This document shows positions 1 through 8,801 of a DNA stretch of 64,000 nt, piece by piece (within the stretch, counting starts at the first letter, position 1; each line of letters begins with the position of its first letter). The position numbers and the translations under genes were made by a program. The notes below the pieces were generated by a model. It had not been told where the DNA came from. It saw nothing but the letters and a program-made list of their open reading frames with translations, and did no database searches. Location: NCBI GenBank assembly GCA_944472135.2, contig OX235270.1:82779168-82843167 (forward strand), read 5' to 3'. The stretch comes from Trichobilharzia regenti (Eukaryota; Platyhelminthes; Trematoda; Strigeidida; Schistosomatidae).

Positions 1-26
1 AATAATTTTTAATTATTTTTCTTTTG

Positions 27-2183
27 TTAGTCCTCAAAATGAACGTAGCGAGCCGGTTTACTGATTTGCCGACCACTACGTGTTTGATATGGAGGGAGGA
101 TAAGACTTGGTGCCGGTGGAGTGGAATCGGATGTTTGATTATTTGATTGCGCAGCTGCCGATGTAGATTCGAAGTCGTTGTCGGTGTATGCGGGTTTGAT
201 TCGATCAATGGAAATAGTCTCTCGTTTTCCATTCTTGTTCACTGTAAAGTGTTTGTCTGAACGTTTAATAACTTGAAAGGGTCCTTCGTATGGAGGTTGC
301 AATCCTTTTCTGATGGCGTCGACTCGAATGAAGACGAATTTGCAAGTTTGTAGATGTTTGTTGATCTGATCTCGTCGGGGAGATTGTCGAGGTGCTGTTG
401 GTTGAAGTTGAAGCATTTGTCTAGTTAATCGGTTAGTGAAGTCGGCAATGTTCACGTCTGTGGAATCGGCTGAGGGGACTAGCTGTCCAGGCAAGGTTAG
501 GTTGGTGCCATAGACAAGTTGAGCCGGTGTACATCCTAAATCTTCTTTGATAGTAGATCGGATACCAAGTAAAATCAAAGGTAAGTATTCACTCCACTTA
601 GATGTATCATTCTGCGCCATCAGGGAGCTTTTCAGTTGTCTGTGGAATCTTTCCACTAGACCATTCGCTGCCGGATGATAGGCTGTTGTGGAGATATGTT
701 TCACTCCCAGAAGTCTCGTCAGTTCGCGAAAGAGTGTCGATTGGAATTGAGGACCGCGGTCGGATGTAATAGTAGTTGGTACACCGTAGTTTGACACCCA
801 ACGGTCGAGAAAAACTAAAGCAACGTTTTCAGCAGATATGTCGTTTAAGGGGCATGCAATAGCCCAACGAGTAAATCTATCAATCGCTGTCAGGATATGT
901 GTATATCCCCTTGATGTTGGCAATGGTCCCACGATATCTATATGGATATGCTGAAATCTCCTTTCGGGTAATTTAAACGTCTTCGGGGTTGTAATAGTGT
1001 GGCGGTGTACTTTGGAGCATTGGCATTGGATACATTCTCGTGCCCATCTCCGAATGTCAGAGTTCATTTTAGGCCACACGAAGCGTTCGCTGATCAGTCT
1101 GACCGTGGCGCGTACTCCAGGGTGAGAAAGCGAATGTAAATGTTCGAACAATGCTTTTCGGCAACTGAGAGGGACAAATGGACGATTAGTGCCGGTAGAT
1201 ACATCGCAGACTATGGTTGCATCTGATAAGGGGATAGGCACATCTTTGAGCTGTAAGGAAGAGTTTCTGCGGCAGGTTTGGAGTTCAACGTCATCTCTTT
1301 GTAATTGAGCCATACGATCAAGACTGATGTCTACCGACGTTTGGAGCTGGTTAATGTCACTTCTTGAAAGAGAATCGGCTACCACGTTCGCATCCCCTTT
1401 GATGTACTGGATGTCGGTTGAAAATTGGGAGATATAATCCAACTGTCTGGCTTCTCTAGGGGAGTGTTTATCGAGTGAAGTAGTGAAAGCATGACACAGG
1501 GGCTTGTGGTCAGTAAAAATAGTGAAATGCCGGCCCTGTAGTAAGTAACTGAAATGCTTCACTGCAAGATATATGGCCAGCAATTCTCTCCCAAAAGTGC
1601 TGTATCGTGTCTGAGCCGGTTCCAACTTCTTAGAAAAGAATGCGAGTGGGGTGACTTCGCCCTTCATCTTTTGTTGTAATACTGCCCCTACAGCTACTTG
1701 GGAGGCATCTGTGCACAAAATAAGCGACGCTTCGGGGTTGATATGGGATAGCATAGTGACTTTGGATAAGGCATCTTTTGCGTTGCAAAATGATTCGTGT
1801 GCTTCAGCTGACCACTGAAACTTTTTAGGATCATTTTTAAGGAGGTCGGTTAACGGCTGGACGATGGAGGCACACGAAGGAATGAAACGCCGATAGAAAT
1901 TAAACATCCCCAAAAAACGTCTGACCTTCTTGAGTGAATCTGGTTCGGGGAAGTTTTTGATGGACTCTATCTTTTCCTCCGTAGGCGTAATACCATTCGC
2001 GGTTATGTGGTGTCCCAGAAACTGTATAGAGGAGACACCGAATATGCACTTTTTGGGGTTAATGACGACTCCATATTGCTCAAATCGTTGAAATAAGATG
2101 GTGAGGTGATCAGTATGTTCTTCGGGCGACGAGCTAGCAATTAAAACGTCATCGATATATACAAATAACCAAAAAGTGTACAC
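27..2183 (-). CDS. Ty3/gypsy retrotransposon Pol polyprotein, 5'-truncated (RT tail, RNase H, integrase)
   Basis: The 718-codon frame is the C-terminal part of a Ty3/gypsy Pol, which copies element RNA into DNA and integrates it. It opens almost directly at the reverse-transcriptase active site (YIDD, residues 9-12), so most RT fingers, the protease and gag are missing. RNase H follows (about 150-275, with D159, E200, D225). The integrase zinc finger is at about 345-392 (histidines near 348-354, C384, C387) and the catalytic triad is D416, D475 and E511. A GPF-type module lies near 634-637, typical of gypsy elements. The frame is uninterrupted to its stop at 27-29, so this copy is not very old. 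The first residues start with GTG in the frame and are not a natural start. The order RT-RNaseH-IN matches Ty3/gypsy; the CsRn1/Boudicca group of flukes is the likely clade, which is inference. The 3' LTR would lie left of the window. Confidence 0.93.
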   Translation of the reverse strand: MYTFWLFVYIDDVLIASSSPEEHTDHLTILFQRFEQYGVVINPKKCIFGVSSIQFLGHHITANGITPTEEKIESIKNFPEPDSLKKVRRFLGMFNFYRRFIPSCASIVQPLTDLLKNDPKKFQWSAEAHESFCNAKDALSKVTMLSHINPEASLILCTDASQVAVGAVLQQKMKGEVTPLAFFSKKLEPAQTRYSTFGRELLAIYLAVKHFSYLLQGRHFTIFTDHKPLCHAFTTSLDKHSPREARQLDYISQFSTDIQYIKGDANVVADSLSRSDINQLQTSVDISLDRMAQLQRDDVELQTCRRNSSLQLKDVPIPLSDATIVCDVSTGTNRPFVPLSCRKALFEHLHSLSHPGVRATVRLISERFVWPKMNSDIRRWARECIQCQCSKVHRHTITTPKTFKLPERRFQHIHIDIVGPLPTSRGYTHILTAIDRFTRWAIACPLNDISAENVALVFLDRWVSNYGVPTTITSDRGPQFQSTLFRELTRLLGVKHISTTAYHPAANGLVERFHRQLKSSLMAQNDTSKWSEYLPLILLGIRSTIKEDLGCTPAQLVYGTNLTLPGQLVPSADSTDVNIADFTNRLTRQMLQLQPTAPRQSPRRDQINKHLQTCKFVFIRVDAIRKGLQPPYEGPFQVIKRSDKHFTVNKNGKRETISIDRIKPAYTDNDFESTSAAAQSNNQTSDSTPPAPSLILPPYQTRSGRQISKPARYVHFED

Positions 2184-2189
2184 TCACAT

Positions 2190-2620
2190 TGTTACGTACT
2201 CCACACGCCGCAACCCTCCCTCTTTACCCGGGCTTGGGACCGGCTAGAAAACTAGTAAGCTAGGAGCCTAGCAAGCTAGTATCTGGCGAGGTTAATGGTT
2301 GTTTACTCAAACCCTACACTATATTTTCCCGGGAGTCATCAATCCAGTATTCATCATCTCATCGTTCGCTGTTTGGTGGAAGATAGAAAACTATCAGAAG
2401 TTTATCGTGATTTATTGTTAAAACATTTATTCTTAGACCTTGTGTATATTAAGCTTATTGTTGGTTACATGTTGGTGTAAGAATAAAGCATTCTTGAGAG
2501 GTCAAACAGTTCTGGTTTTTTTCGCGTTGGTTATTACAAAGTGTTTCTGAAAGTCTTTCAGGGACAGCGTGAGGTACAGCGTAGTAAGAGCTGGACATTG
2601 ACAGTTTCTGAGAGTTGGCT
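2190..2620 (+). repeat. Diverged LTR-like copy, related to the BEL/Pao-like LTRs at 2869 and 6440
   Basis: From about 2293 the sequence follows, with many substitutions, the same order of landmarks as the two LTRs further right: a start resembling ATGGTTGTTTRCTCAAA, a block around CATCATCTCATCG, the segment TGTTGGTGTAA-AATAAAG, and a GC-richer end with AGCGTGAG and AGAGCTGG. The possible left edge is TGTTACGTACTCC at 2190, exactly where the neighbouring gypsy pol loses homology. It may be a solo LTR or the 5' LTR of an older related element. The right edge is uncertain. Confidence 0.6.
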
Positions 2621-2868
2621 GACAAGTGTCATTTCAGATAGAATCCTTGATTACTGGGAAAACCGTTGAAGTAGGTACTACTTACACTACTTCCAGTATG
2701 AAATTTGGCGAAGCTACACTACCTGGTCGTGAAACAATTGTCGCTAAACAACAGAGATTTGCGCACATTGTGATCTGCACAAATCACTGTTGTTCTCGTT
2801 TTATTCAAATTTATCAAGGGGAATAAATGCATGAAATTGTCGCTAAGCCATACTTGTGTGACATACTG

Positions 2869-3181
2869 TGTCAATGGAGTTGAAGATTGAACGATCGATT
2901 CATGGTTGTTTGCTCAAAATCAACTTCCCCAATTTTCGCGGAGGCATCAATACGACAGTCATCGTCTCATCGGTCGCTGTTCAGAAAGAAGAGTAAAAAC
3001 ATCGTCAGAAACCTTAGTTCAATTACTATTTTTATATGTTGGTGTAACAATAAAGAATTCTCAAGCGGCCAATCGGTGTTTTGGTTTTTCGTCCGTTATA
3101 ACTAAGCGTTTCTGAAAACTTCAAGGAACAGCGTGGGCCCGAGCGTAGCAAGAGCTGGGCATTAACGGTTTATGAGACGTG
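2869..3181 (+). repeat. 5' LTR of the BEL/Pao-like element
   Basis: Begins TGTCAATGGAGTTGAAG and matches the right-hand LTR until TATGAGACGTG. It contains an AATAAAG polyadenylation-like signal at about 3049-3055. Compared with the right LTR it lacks a stretch of about 38 bp (the TAATACAATGATTTATTATTG segment), and there are scattered substitutions, so the insertion is not recent. The LTR does not end in a clear CA. Confidence 0.8.
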
Positions 3182-3332
3182 GCTGACAGTTTCTGACGAT
3201 AGAAACAGATCTGGCGGATTCAGACAGTTGGTGAAAGTTTGGATAGTCACCGTTCATCTTTCCTGGTGCCGGTCAAGTCCTCTTTGAACAAGCAATATCT
3301 GGAACGTTTTTGGAATTGGGTCAAGTTCAACA

Positions 3333-5288
3333 ATGCCTGGGTCAAAGAAGCGACAGAGTGTCTTGGATGTAAACAGGAAAGTAAGTCATTGTGATTTGTC
3401 TGTTACTTGTAACGATGTGTCTGATGTTAAGCATGATATGGTTGATGTTACTGTTTCGCCGTTCAGGGATAATAGGAACATCAAACTCCCTAAATTAGAA
3501 CCACGGTGTTTCGATGGAAACTCGGCTGATTATTTACAATTTGTAAAGGAGTTTGAGATCATGTTGAGTAGTTTTCTATTAAGTGATGAATTGAAGTTAA
3601 TGTATTTGATGAGATATTGCACTGGAGATGCTGCAAGAGCTATACAGTGTTGTAAGTTTATGAAGCCAAAAGAGGGCTACTACGAGGCTATGAGCATATT
3701 ACGTCAAAGGTTTGGAAGACCTTCAATGATTGTGAGGAACGTATACGAAGCTGTCAAAGGTAACGGCAGTCAACTTCAAGATGAATCCAAGGCACTTACT
3801 GAGTGTTTAGATAGTCTTATGACTTATAAGAATACCTTGATTTCGATGAATTGCATGAGTGACCTCAACTCGAGTTTTGTCCTAGAAGTAATAGCAAGAC
3901 GCCTACCTACTCGACTGCAAAGGAAGTGGGTGAAGATAAGCTCCCGTATGGAGGATGAGGGTATCGAGCCAAAATTTGATGATATCCTGAAACTAGTGAA
4001 AAATAGTGTCAGTCAATCGATGAGCAAGTTTGCCAGTCTATTACATCTCACCCCTAGGATAGAGCAGTCTGAGGGTAAAATGCAATCATTGATGACGAAA
4101 GAGCCTCAGAGAGGTGGATATCGAGAAGGCTCCATGATGTCTGGTAATGCATATAGACCTAGTGAGTGTAACAGGTTTCGTAGTACATCCTCAACAGATA
4201 AGTTACAAGATGCAAGACAAGCACGGTTGTGTTTTACACGTTTGCAAGAGGTGCATACAAAGGTGAACTGTGAACCAGTGAGCAAGTTCAGTGATAAGCT
4301 AAATGTAAACTCCAGGCCTGACTCCAAATTGTGTGACGATAACGGTGCGGTCAGGAAGTCTGTAGTTGCAACTGGTAAGCCATTGTTGAATAGAGTGTCA
4401 CAGAATATAGTTGCTGCTTCAGAGTGCAGTTCTGACCCTACAAGTTTACAAAGTATAACTAGTCAGAGTGAAGATATAAAACCTTTAATGATTTGTGAGG
4501 AGGAACCAAAATTGTCTACTTCTGTTATTAAAGAGTTTGAAAATGATCAAGTTGACGGTAAATTGAATATTTGTGGTAATGATCATGATAGTGCAGATTT
4601 CTCTTTGGTTGATCATGATGAAATGGAGGGAATGCCTACTACCGCTAAGTTAAATAAAGGTTCTGTAGAACTTGAACGTGAAGTAGAAATAAATGCAGAT
4701 TCAGTTGCAGAAGGCATGCGTACTTGTGAGACCGTCAGTGTGATTGATCAGCATGTAGCCCACCTATCATCAGATGCTAGTGTTAAACCTGAGCTGATAG
4801 TAAAAGACAGCAGTGGTGTTGGTCTTGCAGGTAGACAAACTTCTGAAAGCCGAGCAACAACAGCTTTTGATCCACCGCTAACTTCATCAACTGGTATCAG
4901 TCGGTCATCGTTGGTGTTGTCATCCACAATGAAAAAGACGCCCATCAACTCAAGTATCTTGTGCAATGACTATGATAGTATTGGTGGGTTTGAAAGGACG
5001 AAAGATATTGCTCAATTTAGTGAGGATAAGCCAAGTGTAAACGAGAGAGTAATTGTTAAATTGACTTGCATGAATAAAGACATTTCTAGTTTCAAGTTAC
5101 TATTTGAATGTTATTATCTTTGGTGTAAATTACTCTGTTTCTACACTTGGTTGATCAGATACTTCGTGTGTTTGTTCGTCATCTATATTCTACGATACAA
5201 TGACACGGGCGTGTTACCATTCAGATTTGGGGATATAGCTGATAGAAGGAAGTCAGCAAATGAACTCTGCAACGATTTTCCAACCTAG
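3333..5288 (+). CDS. Gag-like protein of BEL/Pao type with unusual C-terminal region
   Basis: 651 codons from ATG to stop. Residues 51-230 (from KLPKLEPRCFDGNSADY) have the character of the DUF1759/retrotransposon-gag domain of BEL/Pao elements: an LPKLE-type opening, an aromatic-rich helix, then a CTGDAARAI-like segment and an LRQRFG motif. In complete elements this domain builds the capsid-like particle and is followed by zinc knuckles and the protease. Here no CCHC knuckle is present; residues 240-580 are polar, Ser/Asp/Glu rich and unlike pol. Near the C terminus (about 590-620) there is a strongly hydrophobic Cys/Tyr/Leu-rich stretch that could be a membrane segment. The fusion of a gag head to a membrane-type tail could come from loss of pol, which is inference. 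The ATG at 3333 lies 152 bp after the 5' LTR, as expected for gag. Confidence 0.75.
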   Translation: MPGSKKRQSVLDVNRKVSHCDLSVTCNDVSDVKHDMVDVTVSPFRDNRNIKLPKLEPRCFDGNSADYLQFVKEFEIMLSSFLLSDELKLMYLMRYCTGDAARAIQCCKFMKPKEGYYEAMSILRQRFGRPSMIVRNVYEAVKGNGSQLQDESKALTECLDSLMTYKNTLISMNCMSDLNSSFVLEVIARRLPTRLQRKWVKISSRMEDEGIEPKFDDILKLVKNSVSQSMSKFASLLHLTPRIEQSEGKMQSLMTKEPQRGGYREGSMMSGNAYRPSECNRFRSTSSTDKLQDARQARLCFTRLQEVHTKVNCEPVSKFSDKLNVNSRPDSKLCDDNGAVRKSVVATGKPLLNRVSQNIVAASECSSDPTSLQSITSQSEDIKPLMICEEEPKLSTSVIKEFENDQVDGKLNICGNDHDSADFSLVDHDEMEGMPTTAKLNKGSVELEREVEINADSVAEGMRTCETVSVIDQHVAHLSSDASVKPELIVKDSSGVGLAGRQTSESRATTAFDPPLTSSTGISRSSLVLSSTMKKTPINSSILCNDYDSIGGFERTKDIAQFSEDKPSVNERVIVKLTCMNKDISSFKLLFECYYLWCKLLCFYTWLIRYFVCLFVIYILRYNDTGVLPFRFGDIADRRKSANELCNDFPT

Positions 5289-5870
5289 TGCGTCAACCTG
5301 AGAAGGGTTGTAGGCGTACTGCTGTAAGTCCTACAGTTCTTCAAAGGGTAGCGCATCAATGAGCAGTCCAATGTGCTCGGTGTGTGATTTTGTACATATG
5401 TTCATATTGTATATACTGAATTGGTATCATCTCTCATCCAGCTGTTGGCAATTCTGTTTGTGTCCGGACGACTTCCACTTGTATCATCAACCTGAGAAGG
5501 AATGTAGGCGTACTGCTGTAAGTCCTACAGTTTTTCAAGGGTAGTTTGTCGTGTCAGAATCCACAACATTTGATGTAGCGATTGTACATGTGTTTGTGTT
5601 AAATAATTGTGTGAGTTCCAATTATTGTAATTGTTGAATAATCTTGTTTGTGTCCGGACGTTCCACAACTTACAATGGTCAACCTGTGAAGGTTTGTAGG
5701 CGTACTGGTGTTAGCCCTGCGATTCTCCAAAGGAATTCCATCAAGAAATGAACTGCGAGTTTGTGTGTACTGTTTGTATATATGTGTGGTGTGTCATATC
5801 AGTTGGTGTTTTTTGGATTCATTGTGTTTACTCGTTGTTTTCGTACCTTGTTGTTATTGCATAATTTTGT
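5289..5870 (+). repeat. Three degenerate tandem copies of a ~192-bp unit inside the LTR element
   Basis: The motif CAACCTGAGAAGG ... TGTAGGCGTACTG ... CCTACAG starts at 5294, 5488 and 5680, so the spacing is 194 and 192 bp. Copies two and three also share TTGTGTCCGGACG about 30 bp upstream. Copies differ by many substitutions and small indels. No long reading frame spans them. The block sits directly after the gag-like ORF, in the place where pol or env would be. Confidence 0.75.
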
Positions 5871-6439
5871 TAAAATTTTCGTCGTGATTATTTCTGAAGT
5901 TGTGTCCACTCTTCTACATCCATGAATGAATTGATTGATGTTAAGGACAGCAGATGGGGCGTATACGCCGGGGAGGCTAGGCTATTGCTGAGAATGAAAT
6001 GCACACGGAGATAATTGTTAGCTGCGGTCCGACACGCCGGGGAGAAAGAGTGTAAACGGCTGAGGCTCGCATGCGTCACCGTTACTAGAATTGAGGCAGA
6101 ATGAGTGACAAGCGATTGCAGTGGTAATTGGTAGTGAGTAGATAAGAGGATGTGCGTGGAGTATCGTGAGGTGGTGCTATGGTCACGTTGCATTCTGCAA
6201 GAGTCATTCTAGCAAGTGGCGATTGTGTTGCAAGATATCAAGAGGAGGTCTCTGTCTGGAGGCGCAGGTCGTCAGCGATGTGTGAGATTGTGCTGTGGGT
6301 ATGCTTGTGGTGTGTTGGCTTTTCTGTTTGTTTTCCATTTCAGCTCTGTCCGTGTGACCCAGGTTCTCGCAATGGCATCCAAGTCAACGTGTATTGGTCG
6401 TGAAGGAAAAAAGGGTTGGATCCGTATTTTGCCGGGGAG
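5871..6439 (+). other. 3' internal region of the LTR element, no gene recognised
   Basis: GC-richer than its surroundings, with repeated GCCGGGGA words near 5966, 6037 and 6431. Only short overlapping frames without recognisable domains are present. The purine run near 6403-6417 (GAAGGAAAAAAGGG) and the GGGGAG just before the 3' LTR are candidate polypurine tracts for plus-strand priming. Confidence 0.4.
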
Positions 6440-6790
6440 TGTCAATGGAGTTGAAGATTGAACGATCAATTCTTGGTTGTTTGCTCAAAATTAACTTCCC
6501 CAATTTTCGCGGAGGCATCAATACGACAGTCATCGTCTCATCGGTCGCTGTTCAGAAAGAAGAGTGAAACATCGTCAGAAGTAATACAATGATTTATTAT
6601 TGTAATATTTGTTTTCAGACCTTAGTTTACTTATTCCTTTTATATGTTGGTGTAACAATAAAGAAATCTCAAGCGGCCAATCGGTGTTTTGGTTTTTTCG
6701 TCCGTTATAACTGAGCGTTTCTGAAAACTTTAAGGAACAGCGTGGGCCCGAGCGCAGCAAGAGCTGGGCATTAACGGTTTATGAGACGTG
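6440..6790 (+). repeat. 3' LTR of the BEL/Pao-like element
   Basis: Begins TGTCAATGGAGTTGAAG like the left LTR and ends at TATGAGACGTG. It carries an additional segment of about 38 bp around 6581-6618 and an AATAAAG signal at about 6657-6663. Beyond 6790 similarity with the left copy stops. Confidence 0.8.
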
Positions 6791-8801
6791 ATTTACAGTC
6801 ATCATATGTTCTGGATGAGACTGACAGTTTTACTTTAAAAACTCTTTGGGAATGTCTGACAACGAGTGTTAAAATGTTTCACGATTACACGAAAGATGTC
6901 TACCTGCGGTGAAATTTACCAGTTCAGGCTGTCTGAGGTTTTTGTAGAGTATGCAGAAAAATTAACCAATCCTTAGTTTGTGTACCCAGTTTGAGGGAAA
7001 CTTATTTGCGAACACACTAAACTCTGGCGGAAAGAGTGAAGAGTAATAGAGCTCTTTCTGAAAAACAAAGTAAGTGTAAAAGAGGATTGAAATGTCGCTT
7101 AACTGTAAGTCTTCGTCTCTGTAAGGCATGAAAGCACAAGTTTTTCTTGACTTATTTGGATAAAGTGAATACTGTGGTGTATCCAACAGTAATATGCACC
7201 AAAGAAAGTGACACAAGGGTACCTTCACAGAAAAACTGCACTGGATAATGAACTGATTCCCACAGACTCGTGATTGAGCTTTGAGGTCCTCGTGACACTT
7301 GAATCATCAAGAGTCTGTAATGTCACAAACTCGAAGGTCTTAGGGTTGGAGGTTATTCTGTCATTCAGATAGGTTCCTGAGTTTGGTTCCCGAAGTGCAA
7401 CAGGAAAAGGTTACAAATGACTCGTGAAAAGAAATGTAGGAAATGGAGGTCCATCCCAATGCGGACATTTCGCAATGGACTGAAAAATGTCGATTGTTGC
7501 TGTAAATAATAGTAAGTAGTAATTTAATTCACTTCATATTGCCTGCTCTGGCAGTTTCTCACAGAGATCTGGTGGTAATTTTGGCTGTGAGTTACTCCTC
7601 ACTATCACCGAGAGTGGCCCGGAGCAAATTGAAGAGTGCGAAATACACCCTTCGGTCTCACTCGATTGCCTTTCCGACAAATATGACGTCACCAGATCAT
7701 CTCGGAAACAGCAATAATACCAGCATACACTCGCGCTTGGTTAGTAGTGAAGGCAAGGTGTTGCCATTCGGTAGAATCATCTGTAACAAACATATATATA
7801 TCTGTCAAAAGACTACCTCAATTTATTCTCCGTACTAATTACTTTGTCACTGACCAAAGCCAGTTCTGTTCAACATGTTGCTTAATTAAACCGAGCCCTC
7901 TAGGAACTTGAGGGCTCCGTTGTCTCTCCATCAAGAACACATGGCCCAACAGTAGACTAAATGGCTGTCTTTCAGTCAGCCTAACGAGGAACCATCAAGC
8001 AACTAATGTGTACCTTTCGCATTCTACAGGAAACAAATTTCCGCTAATGATCAACGCGGGTTTAGGTTTGGTAATCATTGCTTGCGATGAAAAGTCTATG
8101 TCGAAAGTTAAATGACAATGTTTCTACTGATATCGATTTATTTGTCTGACTCTGACTCTTTGTCGGATCTCCCTATCAAGGCAAGATGTTTCGGGATTAA
8201 CGGAATAGCTAGGGACTGATTTACAGGTACAATTACAGATTAATGGTACAAACGAGTGGTTAGCATGATAACGTACCTTCAATTCCATGTACCGAAGATT
8301 TCTCACACAGGAATAGGGGTGAAATGTTCAGAGAATATTCTGGTCCTTCCAGCCGAAAAAATTAAAAGATGTGATGTTTTATCACTGTCCTGTCTGAAGA
8401 TAAATGCTACTCACGGATATGTACTATGTTGTACATGTCGGTCCAAGCGCTAATTCACCTCATAAATTTCTACCACTTAAACCAGCGTAATGTGGGGACA
8501 AAAGACATAGGTTAGATGACAACAAGTGCACCTATGCGTTTGAATCTATAACTCCCTTGGATTTAAATACAAGTGAAATTCCCCTAGCAATGCACATAGT
8601 TCCAGTGCCTTATAGTAATTTATTTAGAATAAAATAGGAATTTCACAGACCAGAAAATTCGAGGCATTATAACTGGCCTGGATATTAATTCTGAAGAGCA
8701 GATACCAAACACTGGAATCCCTTTGTTCAAGAGTGAAGAAAAGCATTACTGTAGTTGCTCGTAATTCTGATTTGAAACTTTGCGTCTCAGCGTCTGCCAG
8801 C
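6791..8801. other. Gene-less stretch upstream of the NASP-like gene
   Basis: Both strands hold only short frames without recognisable domains; the longest (7539-7838, plus) is Ser-rich and has no supporting splice sites or homology that I can see. Around 7255-7410 there is a GGTTCCCG-type B-box-like word that may be a decayed SINE. The proximal part should contain the promoter and 5' UTR of the gene that starts at 8802, but no TATA or initiator element stands out. Confidence 0.4.

Larger units (their letters stand above)
2869..6790 (+). mobile_element. BEL/Pao-like LTR retrotransposon, pol-less (probably non-autonomous)
   Basis: The element is bounded by two similar LTR copies of about 313 and 351 bp (2869-3181 and 6440-6790). 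Between them lie one gag-like ORF (3333-5288), a 192-bp degenerate tandem repeat and about 570 bp of 3' sequence. No protease, reverse transcriptase, RNase H or integrase motif can be read in any frame of this interval, although a complete BEL/Pao element needs roughly 4 kb for them. It would therefore depend on proteins supplied in trans. No convincing target-site duplication is visible beside the assumed ends. Assignment to BEL/Pao rests on the gag domain. Confidence 0.72.

Noticed and set aside
7539..7838. A 99-codon plus-strand frame upstream of NASP as a gene
   Set aside because: It has no recognisable domain, no splice sites, and a composition like the surrounding intergenic DNA.
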